Positions 56,918 through 64,000 of a DNA stretch of 64,000 nt are shown piece after piece. Source of the DNA: an uncultured Myxococcales bacterium (GTDB lineage: Bacteria > Myxococcota_A > UBA9042 > DTJE01); contig CAIOFV010000031.1 of assembly GCA_903857665.1 (NCBI GenBank), forward strand, positions 1 through 64,000, written 5' to 3'. The notes under the pieces were generated by a model. The model had not been told where the DNA came from. It saw only the letters and a program-made list of their open reading frames with translations, and did not search any database. Positions within the stretch are counted from its first letter, which is position 1. Every line of letters begins with the position of its first letter. Both the position numbers and the translations under genes were made by a program.

Positions 56918-58072
56918 CTATCTGGCGCCTGCGGCCGCCTGCCGCAGCGCGTCGCGGGTCATGCGGGCGGTCCGTTCCCACGAGAACTGCCCGGCCCGCG
57001 CGATCCCCCCCCGGATCCGGGCCGCGCGGCCCGACACGTCGAATAGCACGCGCTCCATCACGGTCGCGATCCCGTCGGGGTCCTCGGGATCGAACAGTTC
57101 GGCCGCATCCCCTGCGACCTCGGGGATTGACGACACGTTCGAGCACGCGACCGGGACGCCGCTGGCCATCGCCTCCAGCACCGGCAGCCCGAATCCCTCG
57201 TACAGGGACGGGAACACGAACAGGTCCGCCGTCGAGTAGAGGGCCGTCAGGAGGTCCGCGCTCAGCGACCCCAGGAAGCGGATGTCGGGCGCGACCGGCG
57301 ACGCGGCCGCCTCGCGGTGCACCTCGTCGGCGCCGTTCCATTCCGGTCCCGCGAACACCAACTCGTGCGGCAGGCCCTTGTGGCGGGACTTCAGGATCGA
57401 GAAGGCCCGGATCAGGCCGACGTGGTTCTTTCCGGGGTGCTCGATGCGGGACACGTACAGCACGAACGGCCGGGTCATGCCGCATTCGCGGGCCAGCAGG
57501 TCCGCCGTGACGGCCCGGTCGCGCGGGTGGAACATCGTCGGGTCCACGGCCAGCGGCGTGACGGTGACCCGATCCGGCGGAACCCCCCCGTACTCCACGA
57601 TGTCCTTGCGGCTGCACTCGCTGACCGTCAGGACGTGCGTCAGGCGGCGCATCAGGGCCGGCAGCACCTTCCGGATGTAGAAGACCCGGGCGGCGTCATA
57701 CTTGCCGGCGACGTGCAGCGCCGAAAAGTCGTGGACGGTCCCCACGGTGGGGCAGGGGCTCCACACCGGCAGGCGACGGTTCCCGGCGGGGAGGAACAGC
57801 GCGTCGTAGCGCCGCAGCGCGCAGAACGCCGGCAGGGCGGTCTGGTGCCAGGCGATGTCCGGGATCGGGTGGATCAATCGGCCCGGCAGCACGTGCACCC
57901 GGGCCGAGGTGTCCGCCGGGATGAAGGCGTCCCGTTCGTTCCGGTGCACCAGGATTTCAAACCGGTCGGGCGTGTCCGTCAGCAGGGGCAGCTCCCGGAT
58001 CAACTGCGTCGCGTAGCGACCGATCCCGGACCGGCCCGCGTCGCAGCCGAACGTCGTGATGCCGAACGTCAT
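56918..58072 (-). CDS. GT4-family glycosyltransferase
   Basis: 384 aa, two Rossmann domains (GT-B). N-terminal FGCDAGRSGIGRYATQLIREL binds acceptor. The C-terminal donor domain has VLYVSRIEHPGKNHVGLI and the nucleotide-binding FVFPSLYEGFGLPVLEAMASGVPV with the two Glu of the EX7E motif. It should add a sugar to the lipid-linked repeat unit from the cytoplasmic face. Start ATG 58072 has GGGGGAC upstream and lies 10 bp after the stop of the preceding gene. Sugar specificity unknown. Confidence 0.88.
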   Translation of the reverse strand: MTFGITTFGCDAGRSGIGRYATQLIRELPLLTDTPDRFEILVHRNERDAFIPADTSARVHVLPGRLIHPIPDIAWHQTALPAFCALRRYDALFLPAGNRRLPVWSPCPTVGTVHDFSALHVAGKYDAARVFYIRKVLPALMRRLTHVLTVSECSRKDIVEYGGVPPDRVTVTPLAVDPTMFHPRDRAVTADLLARECGMTRPFVLYVSRIEHPGKNHVGLIRAFSILKSRHKGLPHELVFAGPEWNGADEVHREAAASPVAPDIRFLGSLSADLLTALYSTADLFVFPSLYEGFGLPVLEAMASGVPVACSNVSSIPEVAGDAAELFDPEDPDGIATVMERVLFDVSGRAARIRGGIARAGQFSWERTARMTRDALRQAAAGAR

Positions 58073-58082
58073 GTGTCCCCCG

Positions 58083-59237
58083 TCAGCCGGCCAGCAGCGT
58101 GGCCAGGCGGTCCAGGTATCCCTCGAACGAGAACCGTTCGGACGCCACCTGCCGGGCCCGCGTCCCCAGGCGGATGGCCAGCGCGTCGTCCCGCAGCAGG
58201 CGCCCGATCCGATCGGCCAGCGCGGGCACGTCGCGATCGGGGGCCAGCAGGCCGGTTTCCCCATCCTGGCACCAATCCGGGATCCCGCCCACGTCGAAGG
58301 CGACGACCGGCCGGCCCCGGTGCATGGCTTCCAGGCCGACCATTCCGAACGGCTCGGGCCAGCGGGACGGGACCGCGACGATCCGCGCGGCGTCGTAAAG
58401 CGGTGCCAGCCCTTCGGACGCGACGAACCCGTGGAAGCGGACCCGGTCCGCCAGCCCCGCTTCCCGGGCCATCGCCTCCAGACCCGGGCGCGCGTTGCCG
58501 TCGCCGACGATGTCCAGGCTCCAGGGGGGGGCGACGCGGGCCAGGGCATCCAGCAGGAGGTCGATGCCCTTGCCCCGGATCACCTGCCCGACGAACAGGA
58601 TCCGGTGGCCCGAAGGCTCGACCGGCGGGGAGGACCCCGGGGCGCGGACCGCCGGGGGCACGATGTGGACCCGATCGGGCGGGAACCCGTTCATGGCCAG
58701 TTCGTCCCGCATGAAACGGCTGCCCACCAGGCACGCGTCCAGCACGTGGTTCCTGCGGCGCTCACGCGCATGGGCGAACAGATCCACGTAGCCGACCGGG
58801 AGGGGCCCCGACGGGTTCCGGCACACGAAGGCCAGGTCGGCCCAGCAGCGCCAGCCCTCCGGCTGGCGGCAGGTGCGATCCGGCCATACGAAATACTTGT
58901 GGCTGCGCGGGCAGCAGAGGTCGTGGTCGTGGACCATGCGGACCGCCCGGCGAGCCGACAGTCGCGGGTGATCGGGGAGCATGGGCCACTTGTGGTAGTA
59001 CACGACGTCCGGTGTGATCGCCGCCGACACCCGGCCCAGGTCTTCGTCCCCGGGGGCCGCAACCGGGTGGACCGCGTCGAACCGTGCGGCGAACTCCTCC
59101 GAGCCCCGCTGGGTCTTGCGGAGGAACGCCAGGTGGCAGGTGTGTCCCCGAGCCTTCAGGCCCAGGGCGGTTTCGGCGACGTTCTGCTCGACGCCGCCCT
59201 GGAAACCGCACTGCTCATGGACGAACAGCACGCGCAC
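58083..59237 (-). CDS. GT4-family glycosyltransferase
   Basis: 384 aa GT-B enzyme. The N-terminus reads VRVLFVHEQCGFQGGVEQNV, with the GG that closes over the acceptor. The donor domain has ILFVGQVIRGKGIDLLLDAL and VPSRWPEPFGMVGLEAMHRGRPV (EX7E). A Cys-rich segment in the first domain (CCPRS..., CRQPEGWRCW, FVCRN) resembles the Cys-containing GT4 group found in other exopolysaccharide clusters. The start is GTG 59237 with AGGAGG 6 bp upstream; this overlaps the preceding gene by 23 bp, implying coupling. Confidence 0.86.
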   Translation of the reverse strand: MRVLFVHEQCGFQGGVEQNVAETALGLKARGHTCHLAFLRKTQRGSEEFAARFDAVHPVAAPGDEDLGRVSAAITPDVVYYHKWPMLPDHPRLSARRAVRMVHDHDLCCPRSHKYFVWPDRTCRQPEGWRCWADLAFVCRNPSGPLPVGYVDLFAHARERRRNHVLDACLVGSRFMRDELAMNGFPPDRVHIVPPAVRAPGSSPPVEPSGHRILFVGQVIRGKGIDLLLDALARVAPPWSLDIVGDGNARPGLEAMAREAGLADRVRFHGFVASEGLAPLYDAARIVAVPSRWPEPFGMVGLEAMHRGRPVVAFDVGGIPDWCQDGETGLLAPDRDVPALADRIGRLLRDDALAIRLGTRARQVASERFSFEGYLDRLATLLAG

Positions 59238-60459
59238 GAGCGGCCTCCTCGTAGATTCCCACCAGCCTTCGGGTCGCGGCGTCCCAGGAAAACTCGTTCC
59301 GCGCCCGGATGCGCCCGGCTTCGCCCATCTGCCGCGCGGCCTCGGGGCCGTCCAGCAACTCCCGCACCCGCTGGGCGACGTCGTCGATGCGTCCCGGATC
59401 GACCAGCAGGCCGTCGATCCCGTCCCGGACGAAATCCGGCACGCCGCCGACCCGGCTGGCCACCACCGGCCGCCCGGCCGCCCACGCCTCGAGGATGACG
59501 ATGCCGAACGGTTCGTGGATCGAAGGTAGCAGGAAGACCTCGGCGGCGTGATACGCATCGACCAGATCCGGCGACCCCACGGGGATTCCCCGGACGATCG
59601 TCACCCGGTCCTCGATGCCCAGGTTCCGCGTTTCCCGCGCCACCGTGTCGGCGTATTCCTCGTTGGTCACGTGCCCGGCCAGCACCAGCCGCAGCCGGGG
59701 TTCCCGGGGCAGCAGCGCCGCCAGTACGCGCACCGCCAGCACCTGGTTCTTCTGCGGATCCAGGCGTCCCACGCACAGCACGATCCGATCGGCGGCCGCG
59801 ATGCCGTGGCGCTCCCGGAACGCCGCCCCGTCGCCCGTTGCGAACCGGTCCGGATCGACGCCGTTCGGGAAGTACACCACGTTCGCCCGCGGATGGACCC
59901 GCCGAAGTTCCCCTTCTTCGCGGCGTCCCAGGACCAGCACGGCCGCGGCGTCATCCATCACGTGGTGGGAACCGACCAGGGCGCCCAGGGCCCGACCCCA
60001 CTCCAGGGTTCCGCGCGTCGGGTCGGTGTACGAGCGCTTCTCGGCATCCGGGGCGTCCTGCTGACCGCCGTGCACCGACACGACGTACGGGATTCGCCGC
60101 AGTCGGGCGGCGGTCCGGACGATGCCGCCCACGCGCATCCCGGTGTGCAGGTGGATCACCTGCAACCCGGGCTGGCGGAGCAGCGCGGCGAGCAGACCGA
60201 AAGAAAACAGGTTGCCGCCCTTCAGGTCCAGCAGGTGCTTCGATTCCGCCGAAAGCCCCAGGTACGGGTAGAAGTACGGAAAGCGCCGCACCTGGACGCC
60301 GTCGATGATCTCGTCACGCACCGTCGACAGCGCGTCGGGGCACAGGATCTCCGTGGGATGCCCCTGGGCCAGCAGGCGACGGGACGTTTCCAGGATGACG
60401 CTTTCGGTCCCGCCCCAATGGGACCGGACGAACCTGCGCGGGACCTGGGCCGAGTTCAT
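59215..60459 (-). CDS. GT4-family glycosyltransferase
   Basis: 414 aa GT-B enzyme. FVRSHWGGTESVILETSRRLL and VIHLHTGMRVGGIVR are in the acceptor half. The donor half has IVLCVGRLDPQKNQVLAVRVL and FLLPSIHEPFGIVILEAWAAGRPVVAS, with EX7E present (quoted in part). Its ATG at 60459 overlaps the stop of the upstream GT4 gene by 4 bp (ATGA). Closest in style to the spore-coat/capsule GT4 group that uses activated hexoses. Specific sugar unknown. Confidence 0.87.
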   Translation of the reverse strand: MNSAQVPRRFVRSHWGGTESVILETSRRLLAQGHPTEILCPDALSTVRDEIIDGVQVRRFPYFYPYLGLSAESKHLLDLKGGNLFSFGLLAALLRQPGLQVIHLHTGMRVGGIVRTAARLRRIPYVVSVHGGQQDAPDAEKRSYTDPTRGTLEWGRALGALVGSHHVMDDAAAVLVLGRREEGELRRVHPRANVVYFPNGVDPDRFATGDGAAFRERHGIAAADRIVLCVGRLDPQKNQVLAVRVLAALLPREPRLRLVLAGHVTNEEYADTVARETRNLGIEDRVTIVRGIPVGSPDLVDAYHAAEVFLLPSIHEPFGIVILEAWAAGRPVVASRVGGVPDFVRDGIDGLLVDPGRIDDVAQRVRELLDGPEAARQMGEAGRIRARNEFSWDAATRRLVGIYEEAARARAVRP

Positions 60460-61649
60460 TCGGACGCTCCTACGATTTCGCGCAGCAACGCGTCGAGGTC
60501 ATCGACATACCGGGTCATCGAGAACCGGGTCTCGACCATCGACCGCGCGGTCGCCACCAGCCTCGCGCGCAGGGCCTCGTCGCCGGCCAGCCGCGCCAGC
60601 GCGTCCGTCAGCGCGACGACGTCTGCCTTCGGGAACACCAGCGCGTTGACGTCGTCCTCCAGGAACTCGCCCTGGCCGCCGTCCGCCGTGCTGACCACCG
60701 GCGTGCCGCTGGCCATGGCCTCCAGGTGGGTCAGTCCGAACGGCTCCTCCCAGATCGACGGGAAGACGAAGATGTCGTGGCTCCGGTACAGGCCCGGCAG
60801 TTCATCGTGGGGCAGCCGTCCCAGGAAATCGGTCGGGGCGCCACAGGATGCCGCCAGCAGCTCCAGTCGCTGCGGGTAGTCCCCGGGACCTTGCCCGGCG
60901 ATCGAAAGGCGCACGGGCAGCCCTCCGACGGACAGCCGCCCGACGGCTTCGACCAGGGTGTGCACCCCCTTGTCGGGGTGCAGTTGGCCCGCGTACAGGA
61001 TCCGCAGCGGGTCGTGGATCGATCCGGGGGCGTCCTTTTGCGGGAAGCGCGGGACCGGGATGCCCTGGTGGATCACCCGGGCCGCCTCGACCGGAACACC
61101 TCGCCGCACCAGGTTGTCGCGGACGCGGCGACTGATGCAGGTCACGTGGTCCAGGCGCAGCGAGGGCAGCCACAGCGAGCGGAACAGGATCCCGTCCACC
61201 AGCCTCCTCGCCAGCCCCGTCGCCCCCGCGAACGGCCCGGGCAGGAAGCCGGCCAGGTGCTCGTCGTTCAGCGTGAACAGGGTCGGGACGCCCGCGTCCT
61301 GCACTCCTGCTGCCGCGCCGAGGGTCAGCCGCAACTGGCTCCAGACGAACGCGACGTCGGGCCGGGCCTCCAGCGCCAGCGCGCGGGTCGCAGCCCGGTT
61401 GGATCGGGCGACCGCGAGGTCGCGTCGGCGGTCCCGTCGCGGCGCGGTCCCGAATTCCTGGGTCAGCCGGAGGATGCGACGCACGTCGGCGACCGGGGGC
61501 GGGCCGGGGAGGTCGGGGCCCGAGCCGGTGGTGGCCACCACGATGTGATGCCCACGCCGTTCCAGGTCCGCGCAGACCTGCCCGCAAAGGATTTCGTATC
61601 CTCCCAGCACACGGGGGGGGAACAGGTTGCTGACGACCAGAATCTTCAA
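60456..61649 (-). CDS. GT4-family glycosyltransferase, TTG start
   Basis: 397 aa GT-B enzyme. N-terminus LKILVVSNLFPPRVLGGYEI; donor domain RILYAGQLHPDKGVHTLVEAV and FVFPSIWEEPFGLTHLEAMA with EX7E. The start is TTG 61649, which overlaps the TGA of the Wzc-like gene (TTGA) and has GGAGG 4 bp upstream. No ATG or GTG gives a complete first beta-strand, so the rare start is well supported and may reduce translation relative to its neighbours. Confidence 0.86.
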   Translation of the reverse strand: MKILVVSNLFPPRVLGGYEILCGQVCADLERRGHHIVVATTGSGPDLPGPPPVADVRRILRLTQEFGTAPRRDRRRDLAVARSNRAATRALALEARPDVAFVWSQLRLTLGAAAGVQDAGVPTLFTLNDEHLAGFLPGPFAGATGLARRLVDGILFRSLWLPSLRLDHVTCISRRVRDNLVRRGVPVEAARVIHQGIPVPRFPQKDAPGSIHDPLRILYAGQLHPDKGVHTLVEAVGRLSVGGLPVRLSIAGQGPGDYPQRLELLAASCGAPTDFLGRLPHDELPGLYRSHDIFVFPSIWEEPFGLTHLEAMASGTPVVSTADGGQGEFLEDDVNALVFPKADVVALTDALARLAGDEALRARLVATARSMVETRFSMTRYVDDLDALLREIVGASE

Positions 61650-63610
61650 GCGTCCTCCAGCGTCCCCAGGTTGCGGTAGCGTTCCGAGGCGCGGTTCAGG
61701 ACCACGCCCACGACCTTCCCGCCATCGTCCTCCAGCACCCGGAGCGCCCGTCGCGCGACGTCCACCGGGGTGGAATCCGCCAGCACCACGAACACCACGC
61801 CGTCGCACTTGGACAAGGCGAGGCCCGCGTCGGAACGCGGCAGCATCGGTGGCAGGTCCAGCAGGATGACGTCGTGGGCCGCGACGGCCTCGTCCAGGAT
61901 CCACCCCATGCGTCGCGTGCCCAGGAGGTCCGGTTCCAGCTCCATGCGGCCCGGTCCCAGCACGGGGAGGCCGTCCGCAGGGTCCACGTGGATCGCGTGG
62001 GACAGGGGCAGGGATTCGTCCATGAAGAGGTCCGAAAGCCCGCACGGCTCGTCGATCGACAGTACCGCGCCCGGGGCCGGAAGATCGACGCGCAGCACGC
62101 GCTCGCCCCGCTTGGCCAGGCAGGCCGCGAGGCCCCGCACGATCCGGGTCCGGCCCTCCCCGTGGCTCGCGCTCGCGACGCCGATCCGGACCCCCCACCC
62201 GGGAACCTCGCGTCGAACGTGGCGGGCCAGCGTCCGGATCGCTTCGTCCAACGCGACGTTGGTGGGTCCTGTGGATTTCGCGACGGGCAGCGAGCCCAGC
62301 ACCGGAAACCGCAGGCGCGCCTTCGCGTCGCCCGGCGAGCGGAGGGTCCGGCGGAACAGTTCCGATGCCAGCAGCGCCAGCAGGCCCAGGGCCAGGAGGC
62401 CCACCCCTGCGGCGGCGCCGACCAGCTTGCGCGTGGACTTCACCGGCAGCGTGGGGGGCACCGCCTCGGCGACCACCTCGAACTCCATCCCGCCTTCGGG
62501 ACGGGTGGCCAGCACCCGCGACAGCAGCCCGTTCAGGGCGATGCGGGACTGGCGCCGCGATTCGGGAGTCGCGTCGGGCTTGCGATACGATTCCAGCGCC
62601 GAGCGGGCTTCCTGGAGGCCGCCCTCGATGCGGTCCCGCGTCTCGGCCTGGGCCACCTGCTGGTTGGCCAGATCGATCGCCCGCAGACGGGTTGCCTGCA
62701 GCAGGAAGGCCGAGGGGCTGGCCGTCGCCTGGGGGGTGTAGGCCTGCCCTTCCGCCGCTTCGATCTGCTTCTTCCACTGCTGGATGCGGTCCGAGTCCTG
62801 CGCGAACACCTTCTCGCGATCCACGAGCGCCTGGGCACGCTCCACCTGGGACTGCGACACGTACTCCTGGGCGGCCAGGGTCTTCAGGCGATCCAGTTCC
62901 TTCTGGGCCGCATCCAGGTTCGCCCCGCTGGCCCGCGCGGCCCGGTCCTCCTGGATCTCGGCCCTCAGACGGTTGGCCCGATCGGACGGATGGATGCGCT
63001 TGACGTCCCGTTCCTGATCCGTGATCTCCCGCTTGACCCTGTCCTCGACCTCGCTGATGGTCTTCGCGAGGGCGTCGGCCTGGACCTGCAGGGTCTGGCC
63101 CTCCTCCAGCGCCTTCTTGTGCATCCGCCCGACCTCGTCGATCTGCGAATCGAACCAGTTGGCCAGGAAGACGTCCGCCAGGGTGTTCGCGATGGCCGCC
63201 GCCGTGTCCGGGTCGGTCCAGGTCGCCCGCAGGTCCAGCACGGTCGTGTTCTTCGCGACCTTGATGTCGATGGCGGCGCCCAGCCCGGCGAGGGACACCG
63301 GGAGTTCCAGGCGGCGACGGGTCTCGTCGAGGTTCAGGGGGATCTTCACCTGGTTCAGGAACGACAGGATGGTCGCGTCGGGCGTCGATGGGCGCCCGCT
63401 GGACAGCGGGCGGTAGTGCAACAGCGTGCCCGATTCATAGGTCCGCTTGCCCAGGAACCGCCCTGCGGCCACGCCCCCGGCGGCGGCCAGGCAGACGATC
63501 AGGAGGATCGTCAGCCAGCGGCTCGCAAGGGCGCGCGCCAGGGTGCCGGGATGGAAGGGCAGTTCGACGGAATCGCTTCCGCTCTTGCTGGCGACCGGGT
63601 CCACTGCCAT
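61646..63610 (-). CDS. Wzc/GNVR-like chain-length determinant with degenerate kinase-like domain
   Basis: 654 aa. A Wzz-type N-terminal domain starts with membrane helix 1 (31-50). The periplasmic region is long and coiled-coil (about 150-370). Helix 2 is at about 395-417. The cytoplasmic BY-kinase-like domain (about 470-650) has SASHGEGRTR where active enzymes carry a P-loop ending GKS/T: the P-loop Lys is replaced by Arg. Walker A' VLRVDLPAPG and Walker B ILLDLPPM are recognisable. The end has a single Tyr (ERYRNLG), not the usual Tyr cluster. It probably controls chain length or anchors the export complex without ATP-driven kinase activity. It is first in the minus-strand series; ATG 63610. 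Confidence 0.8.
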   Translation of the reverse strand: MAVDPVASKSGSDSVELPFHPGTLARALASRWLTILLIVCLAAAGGVAAGRFLGKRTYESGTLLHYRPLSSGRPSTPDATILSFLNQVKIPLNLDETRRRLELPVSLAGLGAAIDIKVAKNTTVLDLRATWTDPDTAAAIANTLADVFLANWFDSQIDEVGRMHKKALEEGQTLQVQADALAKTISEVEDRVKREITDQERDVKRIHPSDRANRLRAEIQEDRAARASGANLDAAQKELDRLKTLAAQEYVSQSQVERAQALVDREKVFAQDSDRIQQWKKQIEAAEGQAYTPQATASPSAFLLQATRLRAIDLANQQVAQAETRDRIEGGLQEARSALESYRKPDATPESRRQSRIALNGLLSRVLATRPEGGMEFEVVAEAVPPTLPVKSTRKLVGAAAGVGLLALGLLALLASELFRRTLRSPGDAKARLRFPVLGSLPVAKSTGPTNVALDEAIRTLARHVRREVPGWGVRIGVASASHGEGRTRIVRGLAACLAKRGERVLRVDLPAPGAVLSIDEPCGLSDLFMDESLPLSHAIHVDPADGLPVLGPGRMELEPDLLGTRRMGWILDEAVAAHDVILLDLPPMLPRSDAGLALSKCDGVVFVVLADSTPVDVARRALRVLEDDGGKVVGVVLNRASERYRNLGTLEDA

Positions 63611-63731
63611 TCGCCTCGCGATGCCCTGAAAACCGTCGCACCACGCTAGCACGGTCCGGAACATCACATGAAGTAGACGGCACGGCCGCCGTCCCCGCGC
63701 CCATGTTTTCGCGGGCAGTTCGGTCGTCACC

Positions 63732-63761
63732 TTGCCCGCTTCGCGCCCTATCCCCTACCAT
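63732..63761 (+). promoter_or_regulatory. Possible promoter of the STAS gene
   Basis: TTGCCC (63732-63737) and TACCAT (63756-63761) with an 18-bp spacer. The start site would fall near 63768, about 21 nt before the ATG at 63789. It lies in the 178-bp divergent spacer shared with the polysaccharide series; a matching minus-strand promoter was not found with confidence. Confidence 0.35.
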
Positions 63762-63779
63762 CGGAAGGCGACGCTTCCG
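63762..63779 (+). promoter_or_regulatory. Hairpin next to the Shine-Dalgarno of the STAS gene
   Basis: CGGAAG (63762-63767) can pair with CTTCCG (63774-63779) around a 6-nt loop. The GGAGG Shine-Dalgarno begins at the last base of the stem (63779-63783). The 6-bp hairpin may tune ribosome access. It would be in the transcript only if the start is upstream of about 63762. Confidence 0.3.
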
Positions 63780-63788
63780 GAGGTTCCC

Positions 63789-64000
63789 ATGATCCTCGAC
63801 GTCCAGATGCTCGGGAAGATCACGGTCCTGACGGTTCCCGGGGGCCACCTCGACGCCGGGAACATCAAGGAATTCAAGCAGGCCATCGATCCCATCCTGA
63901 AGACGACGTCCACGATCGTGGCCGACATGTCGAAGGTGGATTTTGTCGATTCCGCCGGCCTGGGAACCCTGTTGTCGGTCCTTCGGCAGGCGACCGCTTC
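63789..64000 (+). CDS. STAS-domain anti-anti-sigma factor-like protein, cut by window end
   Basis: The first 70 residues are present; the rest lies beyond the window. The sequence TVLTVPGGHLDAGNIKEF and VDFVDSAGLGTLLSVLRQA follows the SpoIIAA/RsbV pattern, in which the Ser in DSAGLG is the phosphorylation site. Such proteins are phosphorylated by RsbW-like HATPase kinases and dephosphorylated by SpoIIE-type phosphatases. A protein with both domains is encoded in the divergent series (50584-52353), making it a candidate partner. The ATG at 63789 has GGAGG 5 bp upstream, beside the hairpin described above. Confidence 0.85.
   Translation, partial: MILDVQMLGKITVLTVPGGHLDAGNIKEFKQAIDPILKTTSTIVADMSKVDFVDSAGLGTLLSVLRQATA

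Noticed and set aside
1..64000. tRNA, rRNA, riboswitch or CRISPR features
   Set aside because: None recognised on reading intergenic regions of both strands; most spacers are under 200 bp. A covariance-model scan would be decisive.

Overview
The window is about 68% GC by eye, almost fully coding, and read on both strands. The gene content points to an uncultured delta-type bacterium, most likely Myxococcota. Evidence: a eukaryote-like Ser/Thr kinase with cyclic-nucleotide domains, many secreted lipoproteins whose mature N-termini carry a low-complexity Asp/Val/Pro linker (DVPxDV type), a glycine-rich lipoprotein with a Cys-rich stalk, a multihaem cytochrome c, a SpoIIE phosphatase and PilZ protein, and a large polysaccharide locus. 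This assignment is inference. No rRNA, tRNA or CRISPR array was seen.

Layout. 1-120: right end of an IS3-like element that has cut the 3' end of a lipoprotein gene (104-1009). 1286-4514: Tat-exported gluconate-dehydrogenase-subunit-3-like protein, GMC flavoprotein and six-haem cytochrome c, probably one periplasmic dehydrogenase. 4629-9588: tightly packed unit of class II aldolase, class III aminotransferase, SCP2-like lipid binder, FGGY kinase and a TetR regulator with an odd Gly-Thr repeat tail. 9648-18061: neutral ceramidase, lipoprotein resembling the N-domain of VolA-type lipases, FadL, endoglycoceramidase-type GH5 and an outer-membrane protein. Together these read as a surface glycosphingolipid degradation and uptake locus. 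18097-20344: decayed restriction/RhuM remnant followed by an apparently intact HTH plus nucleotidyltransferase pair with a leaderless-type promoter. 20370-24020: CrtC/AttH-like protein, acetoacetate-decarboxylase-like protein, PD-(D/E)XK-like protein and a frameshifted metallo-beta-lactamase-fold hydrolase.

24201-31919: Ser/Thr kinase with two C-terminal cyclic-nucleotide-binding domains, an alpha/beta hydrolase, a membrane GAF-class III adenylate cyclase and a coupled FAD oxidoreductase. The kinase and cyclase look like producer and receiver of the same second messenger. 31940-41164 (minus strand): glycine-rich lipoprotein, a second FAD oxidoreductase related to the first, a second ceramidase-like lipoprotein, VanZ-like and LysE-like membrane proteins, and an exonuclease/endonuclease/phosphatase (EEP) lipoprotein that could be a phosphodiesterase of the sphingomyelinase type. 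41317-49634 (plus strand): a large membrane protein, a TMTC-like TPR membrane protein, a GH35-like beta-galactosidase and a CrtC/AttH-like lipoprotein.

49665-63610 is one long minus-strand series of eleven genes with overlapping or nearly touching ends. In transcription order these are a Wzc-like protein, four GT4 glycosyltransferases, three consecutive proteins with phosphoglycosyl-transferase domains in different states of decay, a metallophosphoesterase, a PAS-SpoIIE-HATPase phosphatase and a PilZ protein. A STAS-domain gene diverges from its promoter end (63789, cut by the window edge). The arrangement suggests an exopolysaccharide locus wired to a partner-switching module and to c-di-GMP.
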